This document shows, in pieces, positions 16,571-25,174 of a DNA stretch of 35,292 nt. Numbering within the stretch: the first letter of the stretch is position 1; each line of letters begins with the position of its first letter. The stretch is from RGIG1959 sp045637645. Its GTDB lineage: Bacteria; Bacillota; Clostridia; Oscillospirales; Acutalibacteraceae. The notes under the pieces were generated by a model. The model made no database searches. It was given only the letters and a program-made list of their open reading frames with translations, and was not told where the DNA came from. A program made the translations under genes and the position numbers. The DNA is taken from contig JAZTZV010000029.1 of NCBI GenBank assembly GCA_045637645.1, positions 1 through 35,292 on the forward strand. The letters are read 5' to 3'.

Positions 16571-16592
16571 GGCGCGCAGATTCCTGCGCGCC
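16571..16592. other. Perfect 9-bp GC hairpin in an intergenic stretch
   Basis: GGCGCGCAG and CTGCGCGCC flank an ATTC loop. There is no T tract on either side. It lies in the 158-base gap between the UDG-like gene and the hypothetical gene, which otherwise holds only the SD hairpin. It may be a small interspersed palindrome. Confidence 0.5.
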
Positions 16593-16630
16593 GCGGATCT
16601 GAGGTGTGTCGTGTATTCCTCTATGACGCT

Positions 16631-17395
16631 TTATGTTTTCAAAAACTCGTTCCTGAAACAGGCAACGGCGTCGCTCAAGGCATCCAGTGTCTTTGCCCAT
16701 ACATCGCCGTGGGCCGTCGGATGATAGGACCATAAGATGTAAAATGTGCCGTGTTCGTGTTTGTGCTCATACAGCCATATACCGTTTTCGGCGAACAGTT
16801 CGACCCCTTTTTGAAAATGGGTGTCTATAAGCTTTGTAAACATTTTGTTGTCGGCATCTTTGCTTTGGATGACCACAAGATCGGGTGTCAGTGCACGGAT
16901 CTCTTCGATCAGGATTTCGGCGCAATGCTTTTTCATACTTGTGTTGGTCTTTTTGTCGCGGCGTCTTTTCGTCGATGTTGTGCCGTTTTCGGTGTGGGTT
17001 TCGGAAAACACACATTTATAATAATTGGTCAGACATATATGCGACAGCAGGTACTCTTTGGAAAACAGACTGTCACATTTGTTGTAATCCTCCGCAGGAT
17101 CACCGAACATCAGGGAAAGTGTATACAGCGTTTTCAGATAATGTGGGTTGTAACCCGCATCATCCAAAGATGCGGTCGGCTTAATGCATCTATGTTCCGA
17201 GACGGGCTCTTTTCCGACAACGAGGATTTTCGGAAAAGAAGGATCGGTTCCGTAATCCTTACCGAGATGTGCACAATTAAACCGTATGCTGTCATCACAC
17301 ATCCCGTGTTCACATAGTGCGGCGTAGGGGCAGGTGTTGTTGTCGCTTCCGAAAAACGAACGATAGGCGGCTTCTAACTTTGTGCGGTAACTCAT
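16631..17395 (-). CDS. Uracil-DNA-glycosylase-superfamily-like protein with a cysteine cluster
   Basis: A 254-residue protein. The ATG at 17395 has GGGGAG six bases upstream. The order of motifs resembles the UDG fold: KILVVGKEPVSEHR (residues 56–69, where UDGs carry the water-activating loop), ICLTNYYKCVF (120–130, cf. ITNxxKCR of family 4 UDGs), PDLVVIQS (171–178, cf. PxVIVxLG) and SYHPTAHG (223–230, cf. the HPS/T leucine-loop motif). Four cysteines (C22, C28, C33, C41) near the N-terminus could hold an Fe–S cluster or zinc. The match is by motif order, not alignment. Activity on uracil is uncertain because the GE(A/G)PG core is altered. It has its own promoter and sits behind a WYL regulator. 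Confidence 0.6.
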   Translation of the reverse strand: MSYRTKLEAAYRSFFGSDNNTCPYAALCEHGMCDDSIRFNCAHLGKDYGTDPSFPKILVVGKEPVSEHRCIKPTASLDDAGYNPHYLKTLYTLSLMFGDPAEDYNKCDSLFSKEYLLSHICLTNYYKCVFSETHTENGTTSTKRRRDKKTNTSMKKHCAEILIEEIRALTPDLVVIQSKDADNKMFTKLIDTHFQKGVELFAENGIWLYEHKHEHGTFYILWSYHPTAHGDVWAKTLDALSDAVACFRNEFLKT

Positions 17396-17418
17396 AGCAA
17401 ACTCCCCTTTATCCGAGT

Positions 17419-17447
17419 AGTATATCACGCGGTAAGCGCGGCTTCAA
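17419..17447 (-). promoter_or_regulatory. Promoter of the UDG-like gene
   Basis: On the − strand: TTGAAG (17447–17442), a 17-bp spacer and TATACT (17424–17419), with an extended TGA just before the −10. The −35 overlaps the end of the upstream gene. It implies a leader of under 20 bases. Confidence 0.65.
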
Positions 17448-17884
17448 GCGTGGCTGTCTTCGTCCAATAGAATGACATCCCAGCGCCCGTCTAATTTCAC
17501 ACTGACGATTTGTTTGTGTACCATGCGGGCTTCTTCAAAATAGGGTGGTACAACGCAGTTGCCGTCAAGATCCCGCACGCCCCAATTTCCGCTTTTATCG
17601 CAGAACGGATGGTAGTTGGTTTCCAGCTCTTCTTTGGTGGGTGGATGCCACCGGCTTGTTTTACTCCAACCGATCAGTTGATCCACACATTCCCCAGAAA
17701 GAGAAAGACGGGTAAAACGAGCATCTGTTGCGACCGTGGCAAAGCCGCTGTCGTCATAATAAAAAACGTTCTTGAATCGTGCAACGATCGGCTCATACTG
17801 TTTCTTATCGTAAGAACAATACCATTGACCGTTCACCATATGAACGGTAACCTTTGGGTCTATGAAACAGTTAAAAGGATTCAT
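17444..17884 (-). CDS. Hypothetical protein with a WG-repeat-like segment
   Basis: A 146-residue protein whose ATG overlaps the stop of the WYL regulator gene (ATGA), so it is translationally coupled to it. The stretch NWGVRDLDGNCVVPPYFEEA followed by VSVKLDGRWDVI resembles one WG (KWG) repeat, a beta-rich motif found in many bacterial surface and signalling proteins. The first half has aromatic-rich strands and no known motif. There is no signal peptide or membrane segment. A function in common with the regulator is suggested by the coupling, but what it does is unknown. Confidence 0.6.
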   Translation of the reverse strand: MNPFNCFIDPKVTVHMVNGQWYCSYDKKQYEPIVARFKNVFYYDDSGFATVATDARFTRLSLSGECVDQLIGWSKTSRWHPPTKEELETNYHPFCDKSGNWGVRDLDGNCVVPPYFEEARMVHKQIVSVKLDGRWDVILLDEDSHA

Positions 17885-18939
17885 ACCGTTTTCTCCTCAT
17901 ATCGTTTGTATGCATCCTGCAGATCGGTTTTGATTTGTTCGGCAAGATCGGTGGGGGACAGCACAGTCACATGACGGGCATATTGCAACGCCCAATGACG
18001 CATGGCGTGGCGGTTGACGGTGACGCGTGCGGTCACCTCGCCGTCCTGTTTGTCCGAAAAGGTGATATCCTGCCCGAACCAGTCGAGCACATCGCCGACG
18101 ACCGCGGTTTTGACGCGGAAGGTCACGGGGACACTCTCGCCCGAAAACATATACAAATGCTCTGCCATATGTTTTGGGAGATCCAAGCCGTTTTCCAGTC
18201 CTTCAACCGCGCGTTGCGGTTTGGCGGGTGCATCTGACAGGCATATATCCGCAATGCGGTCGAGACGGTAGTGCGACACATCATCGTATTTGTCGTAGTT
18301 GCCGATGAGATAATACCGTCCGTTTGCCGCGACCATCTGATAGGGGTTCACGATGTATTGTTTGATACCGCTCCCGTCGCGCACGGGATGGGGTTGCTTG
18401 TCCGTGCCGAGGTGCGTGTAGGAAAACACCACCTGCCGTCCCTTGGTGATTGCTTCGTCGAGAATCTCGATGGTGTAGAACAGCTGATGATTGTGCGAGT
18501 GGGTATCGGGCAAGGTGCGGATGTGCTGCACACGTGAGCGGAAATATTGATTGGATAACCCTTCAAGCTTACCGACCAATTCCTTGCACTGGCTGTATGG
18601 AATGTGCTTGGAAAACAGTAAGCTGTCAATCAGCAGGCGAAGTTCGGCATCGGAAAACTCACGTTCCAGATAAAAATCCGACAGGATATAGCTTTCTTCG
18701 GGTTCGCCGTTTTTGCCGGGAATCATGCGCCGAGATTCGGAAAATTCGATCGGATAGCCCGCGTCGATCAGCTCGGTCAGGTTGCGCTTGATGCTTTTGC
18801 GATCCGCGGTCATATCGTATTCTGTTTCAAGGATATGCACAATGTCTTTTTGGCTGAGTCGATGATCGGCATCGGTATATCGTCGCAGAATGTCCAGGAT
18901 GTTCACGATCAACATTTTTTTAGGTTTGCCTGCTTTCAT
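17881..18939 (-). CDS. HTH–WYL domain transcriptional regulator
   Basis: A 352-residue protein. The N-terminal ~90 residues form a winged helix (LSQKDIVHILETEYDMTADRKSIKRNL is the DNA-reading region; residues ~30–60). The middle and C-terminal part carry the WYL-type ligand-sensing domain with VNPYQMVAANGRYYLIG and a following HYRLDRIADI strand, then a C-terminal extension. WYL proteins sense nucleotides or DNA and often control phage-defence or DNA-damage genes. The ATG at 18939 has GAGGTG six bases upstream; a GTG at 18948 lies inside that site. It is the first gene of its operon and overlaps the next one. Confidence 0.88.
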   Translation of the reverse strand: MKAGKPKKMLIVNILDILRRYTDADHRLSQKDIVHILETEYDMTADRKSIKRNLTELIDAGYPIEFSESRRMIPGKNGEPEESYILSDFYLEREFSDAELRLLIDSLLFSKHIPYSQCKELVGKLEGLSNQYFRSRVQHIRTLPDTHSHNHQLFYTIEILDEAITKGRQVVFSYTHLGTDKQPHPVRDGSGIKQYIVNPYQMVAANGRYYLIGNYDKYDDVSHYRLDRIADICLSDAPAKPQRAVEGLENGLDLPKHMAEHLYMFSGESVPVTFRVKTAVVGDVLDWFGQDITFSDKQDGEVTARVTVNRHAMRHWALQYARHVTVLSPTDLAEQIKTDLQDAYKRYEEKTV

Positions 18940-18957
18940 CTTCGTCACCTCGTGTGT

Positions 18958-18986
18958 ATTGTATCATCTTTATTGTCAATATACAA
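18958..18986 (-). promoter_or_regulatory. Promoter and possible operator of the WYL regulator
   Basis: On the − strand: TTGTAT (18986–18981), a 17-bp spacer and TACAAT (18963–18958). TTGTAT and ATACAA form an inverted repeat that spans the promoter, a plausible autoregulatory operator. A second TTGACA lies inside the spacer but is too close to this −10. Confidence 0.55.
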
Positions 18987-19019
18987 GATGGCGTGGGATA
19001 AAAATGTCGCACAAACACA

Positions 19020-19051
19020 AAACAGACCCGATGTTGGCATCGGGTCTGTTT
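19020..19051 (-). terminator. Terminator of the DUF4886–dockerin gene
   Basis: A perfect 14-bp stem, AAACAGACCCGATG with CATCGGGTCTGTTT, around a TTGG loop. On the − strand it is followed by TGTGTTTGTG. Confidence 0.75.
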
Positions 19052-19066
19052 GCTTACAAAAGGATA

Positions 19067-21124
19067 TTACGAGACGAGCTGACGCAGGATGCAGCGCACA
19101 TCTGAGGTGTCGATTTTGCCGTCTTTTTTGCAGTCGGCAATGGTCAGCGCGCTGCCCTCGAGCGGTTTGATGCCGTTGAGGTGGCGGAGGATGGCGGTTG
19201 CGTCGGCGGTGTCGATCTCGCCGTTGTTGTTGAGGTCGCCGAGGATCTCTTGACCCGTCACATCTTTGGCAAGAGCGTAGGTGTTCCACGTCAGCTTTTG
19301 ACCGACTGTGCCGTACACCGATAACGTGTATGTGGTCAAGGTGATGGTGCCGCTTGCACCCAGCGCTTCGCGCAAATCAATGTAGGTATCGAGGTTTTCG
19401 GTGAAGTCCACATTCGTGCCTTTGACCATCATCGACAGTTGGATATACCCGTCTGTGCCGTCGCTCTTGGTGTAGTAGAGGTGGCCGTTGGCACAGCCGC
19501 CCGCGGTTGTCATTTTGAGATGCAAATACGGTGTTTCGTTCAGGTTGACCGTTTTGTTCAATGTGACGCGAACGGACGGCCAAGCGATCGAGCTGTCAAG
19601 CGCACGTGCCATTGTGAACGAACCGTCGTCGCCGAAGGTGTAATCCACAATACCGTTTGCTTGAACAAAATCATCTTGCGAGTCGGGAAGCAGGTTTTCG
19701 GTGTCGCGATAGGTGCGTTTTTCTTGCGCTTCCGAGCCGACGAAGAAGTAGCTGATGGTGACGGCACCGCTCTTGGGAGCGTAGACTTTCAGGGAGTTCA
19801 TGATCCATTTCATATCACTTGTCGAATAGTCACGTAGGTCGATACAACCCGTTTGCGAAACGGTCGCGTATTGTGCACGGTTGTTGTTGAACAGTGCGTC
19901 CCACGTTTCGCCCGAGTCGGCGAGCTTCGCGCCGCCTTGTGACGCGTCAAGGAAGGACAGCCACGGGGAATAATTGGAGTTGCTGTAAATCGAGAACGTG
20001 AAATCGCCGCCCTCGGGAACGATGAAGGAATAGTACAGATACGGCGTTTTGTTCAGATCCAGTTCAATGCCCAACGCATTGGCGGTTTGGATCGTGTATT
20101 GCACGACAGGCGTGCTGGTGCCGAAGTTGAAATAGGGCAGAAGATCGATTTTGGTGTTGACTTCGGGCGCTTCCTTGGACGCATGATCATAATGGGGATT
20201 GGCGGGGGTTGCAGGATCGCCGTAGGTTGCATAATCGGGCCACTCGAACACGGGTTCTTCTGCCACGGATTGCGTCACCGCATAGGGGGTGGCGATGGCG
20301 TTGGCGGCGGATTCGATGGCAACCGCTTTCATGTACGGTGTCATGCCTTGGGGCGCCCAAGAAAGGTTCGAAATATCCGCGCCTGTCAGCGCTTTAAAGA
20401 AGGTCAAGCCTGCGGTGTAGCGACCTGTCGTGAGCGACAGGTGATAGTTGTCGCGGGTAAGCAAGCCGACGTTGGCGGTACGCGCGTTTTGGATGGCGGT
20501 GCCGGTCGGGGAGATGAGGTCAAGACCGGGCGTTTTCGAAACAAAATCACGGGTCAGCGCGCAGATAGCGTTGTAGTAGAGCGTAGTGTCGTTGCCGAAC
20601 GAGTAAATCAATTCTTCGTGAGAACCGACCTCGCCGACCCATGTCATGTTGAACGCGATTTTCGGGTTGCCGATCGCGTTTTGTTTGACGTAGTTGATGA
20701 GGTTTTCGAGGTTTGCGTAAGAGTCTTCCTCGGCATAACGGCTGCCGTCACCCGTGCCGTGCTGAATGGAGATCCAGTCCCATTCCTCGCTTTGCAAAGC
20801 GGAAAGAATGCTGTGCCCCGGTGTGATGCTCCACCCGCTACCCGTGTTGAGGTAATATTCATACGGGGCGTTGTTATTGATGGCATTGGTGTAGTGTTTG
20901 TTGATGGAACAGCCACCGTAATACAATGTGGCGAATTTGACGTTTTTCACGCCGGCGTTCAGTGCAATGTTCGGCACATGTTCAGCAGTATCGACGGCAA
21001 AACTGTTGCCGATGCACAGCACTTTCAGTGTTTCGGGCACGGTCGATGCTTGTGCGGTGGGGATCAGCGGCATGAGGGAGAGTGTGAGAACCGCGGTCAA
21101 GAATAGAGAAAACCATTTTTTCAC
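19067..21124 (-). CDS. Secreted DUF4886 (SGNH-like) protein with type I dockerin
   Basis: A 685-residue protein. The GTG at 21124 is chosen because AGGAG lies eight bases upstream. Residues 1–27 are a signal peptide (basic start, hydrophobic core, AQAS cleavage). The catalytic part has the DUF4886/SGNH nucleophile motif LCIGNSF (S41) and a late DNYHLS (Asp-His pair). A beta-rich middle is followed by a module shared with the two downstream-type paralogues (WPSVRVTLNK … TLSVYGTVG, ~550–615). A two-repeat dockerin (DLNNNGEIDTADATAILRHL and DCKKDGKIDTSDVRCILRQL) ends the protein. Dockerins bind cohesins on scaffoldins, placing the enzyme in a cellulosome-like complex or at the cell surface. Probably an esterase on plant or mucin glycans; the substrate is unknown. 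Confidence 0.85.
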   Translation of the reverse strand: MKKWFSLFLTAVLTLSLMPLIPTAQASTVPETLKVLCIGNSFAVDTAEHVPNIALNAGVKNVKFATLYYGGCSINKHYTNAINNNAPYEYYLNTGSGWSITPGHSILSALQSEEWDWISIQHGTGDGSRYAEEDSYANLENLINYVKQNAIGNPKIAFNMTWVGEVGSHEELIYSFGNDTTLYYNAICALTRDFVSKTPGLDLISPTGTAIQNARTANVGLLTRDNYHLSLTTGRYTAGLTFFKALTGADISNLSWAPQGMTPYMKAVAIESAANAIATPYAVTQSVAEEPVFEWPDYATYGDPATPANPHYDHASKEAPEVNTKIDLLPYFNFGTSTPVVQYTIQTANALGIELDLNKTPYLYYSFIVPEGGDFTFSIYSNSNYSPWLSFLDASQGGAKLADSGETWDALFNNNRAQYATVSQTGCIDLRDYSTSDMKWIMNSLKVYAPKSGAVTISYFFVGSEAQEKRTYRDTENLLPDSQDDFVQANGIVDYTFGDDGSFTMARALDSSIAWPSVRVTLNKTVNLNETPYLHLKMTTAGGCANGHLYYTKSDGTDGYIQLSMMVKGTNVDFTENLDTYIDLREALGASGTITLTTYTLSVYGTVGQKLTWNTYALAKDVTGQEILGDLNNNGEIDTADATAILRHLNGIKPLEGSALTIADCKKDGKIDTSDVRCILRQLVS

Positions 21125-21158
21125 AAAACCATCTCCTAAGAATATAGGTTATATAAGT

Positions 21159-21187
21159 AGGGTAGCACGCTTTTTCGAGATTGTCAA
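21159..21187 (-). promoter_or_regulatory. Promoter of the DUF4886–dockerin gene
   Basis: On the − strand: TTGACA (21187–21182), a 17-bp spacer and TACCCT (21164–21159). It begins two bases after the preceding terminator stem. Confidence 0.75.
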
Positions 21188-21188
21188 T

Positions 21189-21222
21189 AAAAAAACAGCA
21201 TTCCGCAGAATGCTGTTTTTTT
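21189..21222. terminator. Terminator of the SGNH–dockerin pair
   Basis: A perfect stem, AAAAAAACAGCATTC with GAATGCTGTTTTTTT, around CGCA. It has tracts on both sides and ends the − strand transcript of the two SGNH–dockerin genes. Confidence 0.9.
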
Positions 21223-21229
21223 GTGGTAT

Positions 21230-23122
21230 TTAAGCGGAAACCAAATCTTTCAAAATGCGGCGCACGTCCGATGTGGAAATATTGCCGTTTTGGTCATAAT
21301 CCGCTGCGGGCAACACCGCGTCGCTCAGTTTGGTGTTGCCGAGTAAGTGGCGGAAAATCGCCGAGGCATCGGCTGTGGTGGCTTCGCCGTCGCCGTTGAC
21401 ATCGCCGGGGAGGAAGTCGGCTTCGGCGGCGGGAGCGAGCGCTTCCCATTTGATGCTGTCGCCGACCACGCCGTAGACGGACAGCGTGTAGCTGTCAATG
21501 GTGATCGTGCCGCCGCATCCGATGGCGGACGCGAGATCGACATACGTGTCGATGTTTGTCGCGAAGTCATTGGCGGTGCCGTCAACGAGTGCGGACAAAC
21601 GGACAGAACCGCTGTTGCCGTGCACGTCGGTGTAGTAGAGGAAGCCGTTGGCGCTGCCGCCGTTCGTGCTCATTTTCAAGTGGAGATACGGCGTTTTACG
21701 CAAATCGATTTGTTGACCGGAAGTCACCTTAACGGACGGCCACGCGATGTCGCTTTCCGCGGCGCGAGCCATCACGAACGAGCCGACGCTCTCCACCACA
21801 TAATCCACTTTGCCTTCGGCGTTGGTGATTTGATTCAAGTCGGTGGGGAGAAGAGAAGCACCGTCGGTGAAGCGCGTGGGAGCCGTACCGCCGTTGGCGG
21901 TGACGCTGAATTCGTTGAAGGTGACAGGCGCATTCGCCGCACCCGCTACGAACATTTTCACACCCGACAGCAACACCGTGCCGTCGTTGCGGATATATTT
22001 TTGGGGCACGATCGCCGACAGCGGGATCGACACGCGAATGTCTTGACCGCCCGTAATGTCGTCGCCCGAGATCGCCACGTCGGGGTAGTATTGGTGGATG
22101 ATTTTGGCGATCGCCACCGACGTGTTGGTGTATTCGTGGGTTGGGGTCGGGCCGTCGAAATACAGCGAGATGTTTGCCGAGGCGGTCAGCTCCATGTCGA
22201 GCGTCATCGTGCTGTTGGCAACGGGCGCATAGAACATGTCGCCGAAACCGGGAGAGTAATGCAATTCCGGCCAGAGCCCTGTCGTGTTCGCGAAGGAAAG
22301 CGAGCCGTCGGCGTTGTCGGTGCCGTAAAGCGTGCCGGGGAACAGCACCAGCCAGTCAGACGCGCGGTAAGAGATCAGGTCTTGCGTCCACGCACCTTCT
22401 TGAAGTGCGGGAGGGTCGTTCGTCGTCACGCGCGGAGCGGAAGGATCTTGCTTGAAATGCTCTTTCAAATACGCGACGATGGTATCGGTATACACTTGGT
22501 TGCCTTGGTCGGCGAGGTGCAAGCCGTCGGAAATGAGGAATGTGCTCAAGCTGTAACCGCTGTCGCACACGGCGTGCATATCGATGAGGTGTGTGCCTGT
22601 TTGCGACGCGACTTCGCGCATCGCCACGACATATTTGTCAAGAGCGAGGTTGACCGATTTCTCGGGGTACAATGCCCAGCCGCCTTGCGAATCATCCGAC
22701 AAAAACGGCGGTGTCATCAAGATCGGTGTGCCGCCGATGGCTTCCACCTGCTCGATGAAATATTGCAGATTTTCTTTATATTTGGCGGTGGTGACGCGCG
22801 GATTTACGCCGTCTTCCAAATAGAAATCGTTGGTAGCAAAGCTCATGATCACGAAATCGGGATCCTTGGAAAGCACATCGCGCTCGAAGCGGGCGCGACC
22901 TTGATCGGTGGTGTTGCCGCCGATGCCCGCGTTGATGAGGTGCATGTTGGTGGCTTTGGCGACCGAGCGCGGCCAAGTGGACAGCGCGGTGATGCTGTCA
23001 CCGAAGGTGACAAGCGTCGCACCGTCCATGGTGGGAGCATCCGCCGCAGGAGCGGCGAACACCATAGGAACGGCGGCGAGCATCACCGCAAGGGTTAACA
23101 AAAGGGATACTATGCGTTTCAT
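21230..23122 (-). CDS. Secreted SGNH hydrolase with dockerin, copy B
   Basis: A 630-residue protein starting at 23122, with AGGAGG nine bases upstream. The signal peptide covers residues 1–23 (cleavage after VFA). The SGNH/GDSL esterase domain (~30–225) has GDS (S43), GIGGN (oxyanion Gly/Asn), TND (N98) and DGLH (D199, H202), a complete catalytic set. It is followed by a beta module (~240–415), a second module shared with the DUF4886 protein (~450–560) and a C-terminal dockerin (DVNGDGEATTADASAIFRHL and DYDQNGNISTSDVRRILKDL). Only 19 bases separate it from the paralogue upstream, so the two are one transcript. Likely a carbohydrate or acetyl esterase assembled through a cohesin. Confidence 0.87.
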   Translation of the reverse strand: MKRIVSLLLTLAVMLAAVPMVFAAPAADAPTMDGATLVTFGDSITALSTWPRSVAKATNMHLINAGIGGNTTDQGRARFERDVLSKDPDFVIMSFATNDFYLEDGVNPRVTTAKYKENLQYFIEQVEAIGGTPILMTPPFLSDDSQGGWALYPEKSVNLALDKYVVAMREVASQTGTHLIDMHAVCDSGYSLSTFLISDGLHLADQGNQVYTDTIVAYLKEHFKQDPSAPRVTTNDPPALQEGAWTQDLISYRASDWLVLFPGTLYGTDNADGSLSFANTTGLWPELHYSPGFGDMFYAPVANSTMTLDMELTASANISLYFDGPTPTHEYTNTSVAIAKIIHQYYPDVAISGDDITGGQDIRVSIPLSAIVPQKYIRNDGTVLLSGVKMFVAGAANAPVTFNEFSVTANGGTAPTRFTDGASLLPTDLNQITNAEGKVDYVVESVGSFVMARAAESDIAWPSVKVTSGQQIDLRKTPYLHLKMSTNGGSANGFLYYTDVHGNSGSVRLSALVDGTANDFATNIDTYVDLASAIGCGGTITIDSYTLSVYGVVGDSIKWEALAPAAEADFLPGDVNGDGEATTADASAIFRHLLGNTKLSDAVLPAADYDQNGNISTSDVRRILKDLVSA

Positions 23123-23141
23123 GTTTGTGTGCCTCCTACGT

Positions 23142-25049
23142 TTATGCAGACACAAGGTCTTTGAGAATTCGACGCACGTCGGCGGTGGTTGTATCGCCGT
23201 TTTGATCGTAGTCGGCCGCCGCCAACTCGGATTCGCTGAGTTGCGCGCCGCCCAACAAGTGACGGAAGATCGCCGAAGCGTCGGCGGTGTTGACCGTGCC
23301 GTCGCCGTTGACGTCGCCGGGGATCGCGTCGGGAGCTTCGTATTTTTTTGCGGTGGACAATGTGTACCAAGTGACAGAGTCACCGCCGATGCCATACACC
23401 GACAGGGTGTAGTAGTCGAGCGTGATCACGCCTGTGGTGCCGAGTGCTTTGGCAAGATCGACATACACATGGTCGGCGTCGCAGAAGTCGTTCACCGAGC
23501 CGTCAAAGAGTTGCGACAGTTGGACGGAATTGCTTGTGCCGTAGGCGTTGGTATAATAGAGAATACCGTTTGCCCAACCGCCCATGTGGTGCATATCCAT
23601 GTGCAAATACGGGGTTTCGGACAGATCGATCGTTTTGCCCGATACGATTTTCACGGACGGCCAAGCGATGGCACTTTCTTCTGCACGAACGAGTTTCAAG
23701 GAGCCGTCGCTGTTGATCGTGAAGTCGACTTTGCCGTCCACTTGCGACAGTTGGCTGTTTGCAGTCGGCAGGAGATTTTGCACGTCTTGGTATTGGATTT
23801 CTTCGGGAGCGGACGCACCGTCAGTGGTGGTGACGCTCAATTCTTTCAGCGTGACCTTTTGATGCGCGCCGCCGACAACAAAGATCTTCACACCCGTGAA
23901 CACGACGGTGCCGTCTTTGGAGATAAAGGAAGAGGGGATGAAGTCCTCAAGTGCCAATGTGGTGTAAATCGATTGCCCCGGCATGATATCGGAATACGAC
24001 GTTTGCAAAGTCGGGATCTTCTTTTTGAGTGCTTCGGTCAGCGACACATACGTGGTGTCGTAAGCAAGCGTCGGGTTCGGGCCGTTGAAGAACAGCACAA
24101 CGTTCGTGCCCGCGACGAGTTCCATGTTGATGGTGATGTAACTGCCTTTCACGGGGACGGTGATGCCTTCGTCGATCGACGGCGAATAGTGCACTTCCGG
24201 CCAGAGACCGTTGGTGTTCGCAAACGAAACCGAGCCGTCCGTCTCCTGCACACCGTACATGGTGTCGGGATAGATGATGAGCCATTCGTCAAGATCGGTG
24301 GGGGCAATGTCTTTCGTCCAAGCACCGGGCTCCGCCTTCGGAGCGGTGGGGTATTCCACGCGAGGCGCGGAAGCGTCGGAACGATAGTTGTTTTTCATGA
24401 AGTTGACAATGGTATCGGTATAGACCGAGTTGCCTTGCGCCGAGAGATGCACGCCGTCAGAGATCAGGAAGGTGTTGACGTTGTAGTTGTCGCACACCGA
24501 GTGGATGTCGATGAGGCCGACGCCGTTGGCGCTTGCGATGTTACGCATGGCGGCGACATATTTATCCAGCGCGCCGTTGACCGAGCCTTCGGGATACAGC
24601 GACGGACCGCCCGAAGCACTCTCCGAGATAAACGGCGGAGTCATCAGGATGGGCTCGGCGCCGAGCGCCTTGACCTTGTCGATGAAAGTTTGCAGATTGG
24701 CTTGATAGGTGGCCAGATCCACGCGCGGATTCACGCCGTCCTCACGGTAGAAGTCGTTCGTCGCAAAGCACATGATGACAAAATCGGGGTTGTGCGCCGC
24801 CACGTCACGCTCAAAACGTGCCAAGCCGTGGGCGGTGGTGTTGCCGCCGATGCCCGCGTTGACAAGCTTCATGTTTAGCGATTGCGCCACCGATTGCGGC
24901 CAAGTGGAGAGCGCGGTGATGCTGTCACCGAAGGTGACGAGTGTCGCGCCGTCCATCAGCGGAGCGTTTGCCGCGGGGGCGGCAAGGGCGGTGGGGATGA
25001 GTCCGAGCGTCAACACGACGCACAAAAGAACGGAAAACCATTTTTTCAT
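23142..25049 (-). CDS. Secreted SGNH hydrolase with dockerin, copy A
   Basis: A 635-residue protein starting at 25049, with AAGGAGG eight bases upstream; a longer in-frame start would lack a ribosome site and spoil the signal peptide. The signal peptide covers residues 1–23 (cleavage after ALA). The SGNH core has S43 in GDS, GIGGN, TND (N98) and DGVH (D198, H201). It is followed by the same middle module, shared C-module and dockerin as copy B, and is clearly homologous along its whole length. It has its own promoter. The two dockerin repeats carry the Asp/Asn positions expected to bind calcium. Likely an extracellular esterase acting on polysaccharide side groups. Confidence 0.87.
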   Translation of the reverse strand: MKKWFSVLLCVVLTLGLIPTALAAPAANAPLMDGATLVTFGDSITALSTWPQSVAQSLNMKLVNAGIGGNTTAHGLARFERDVAAHNPDFVIMCFATNDFYREDGVNPRVDLATYQANLQTFIDKVKALGAEPILMTPPFISESASGGPSLYPEGSVNGALDKYVAAMRNIASANGVGLIDIHSVCDNYNVNTFLISDGVHLSAQGNSVYTDTIVNFMKNNYRSDASAPRVEYPTAPKAEPGAWTKDIAPTDLDEWLIIYPDTMYGVQETDGSVSFANTNGLWPEVHYSPSIDEGITVPVKGSYITINMELVAGTNVVLFFNGPNPTLAYDTTYVSLTEALKKKIPTLQTSYSDIMPGQSIYTTLALEDFIPSSFISKDGTVVFTGVKIFVVGGAHQKVTLKELSVTTTDGASAPEEIQYQDVQNLLPTANSQLSQVDGKVDFTINSDGSLKLVRAEESAIAWPSVKIVSGKTIDLSETPYLHMDMHHMGGWANGILYYTNAYGTSNSVQLSQLFDGSVNDFCDADHVYVDLAKALGTTGVITLDYYTLSVYGIGGDSVTWYTLSTAKKYEAPDAIPGDVNGDGTVNTADASAIFRHLLGGAQLSESELAAADYDQNGDTTTADVRRILKDLVSA

Positions 25050-25088
25050 AACAACTGCCTCCTTGTTGGAGAAATATAGTATATATGT

Positions 25089-25117
25089 AGTGTAACAAAT
25101 AAACACTCAAATTGCAA
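25089..25117 (-). promoter_or_regulatory. Promoter of the SGNH–dockerin pair
   Basis: On the − strand: TTGCAA (25117–25112), a 17-bp spacer and TACACT (25094–25089), about 40 bases before the start of copy A. Confidence 0.65.
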
Positions 25118-25129
25118 GAGAATATAACA

Positions 25130-25167
25130 GCATCCCACTCAAGCTTTTTACGGTTTGAACGGGATGC
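25130..25167 (-). terminator. Terminator of the SGNH lipoprotein gene
   Basis: A 13-bp stem (25130–25142 with 25155–25167) that is complete on the − strand, where two positions form G·U pairs. The following tail TGTTATATTCT is only moderately U-rich. Confidence 0.6.
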
Positions 25168-25174
25168 GGTGGCT

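Noticed and set aside
18974..18979. TTGACA as the −35 of the WYL gene
   Set aside because: Only ten bases separate it from the TACAAT, too short; TTGTAT further up gives the normal 17.
23123..23395. N-terminal extension of the SGNH–dockerin copy B frame
   Set aside because: The added residues come from the preceding gene's 3' end in another frame; the ATG at 23122 has a strong ribosome site and a signal peptide.
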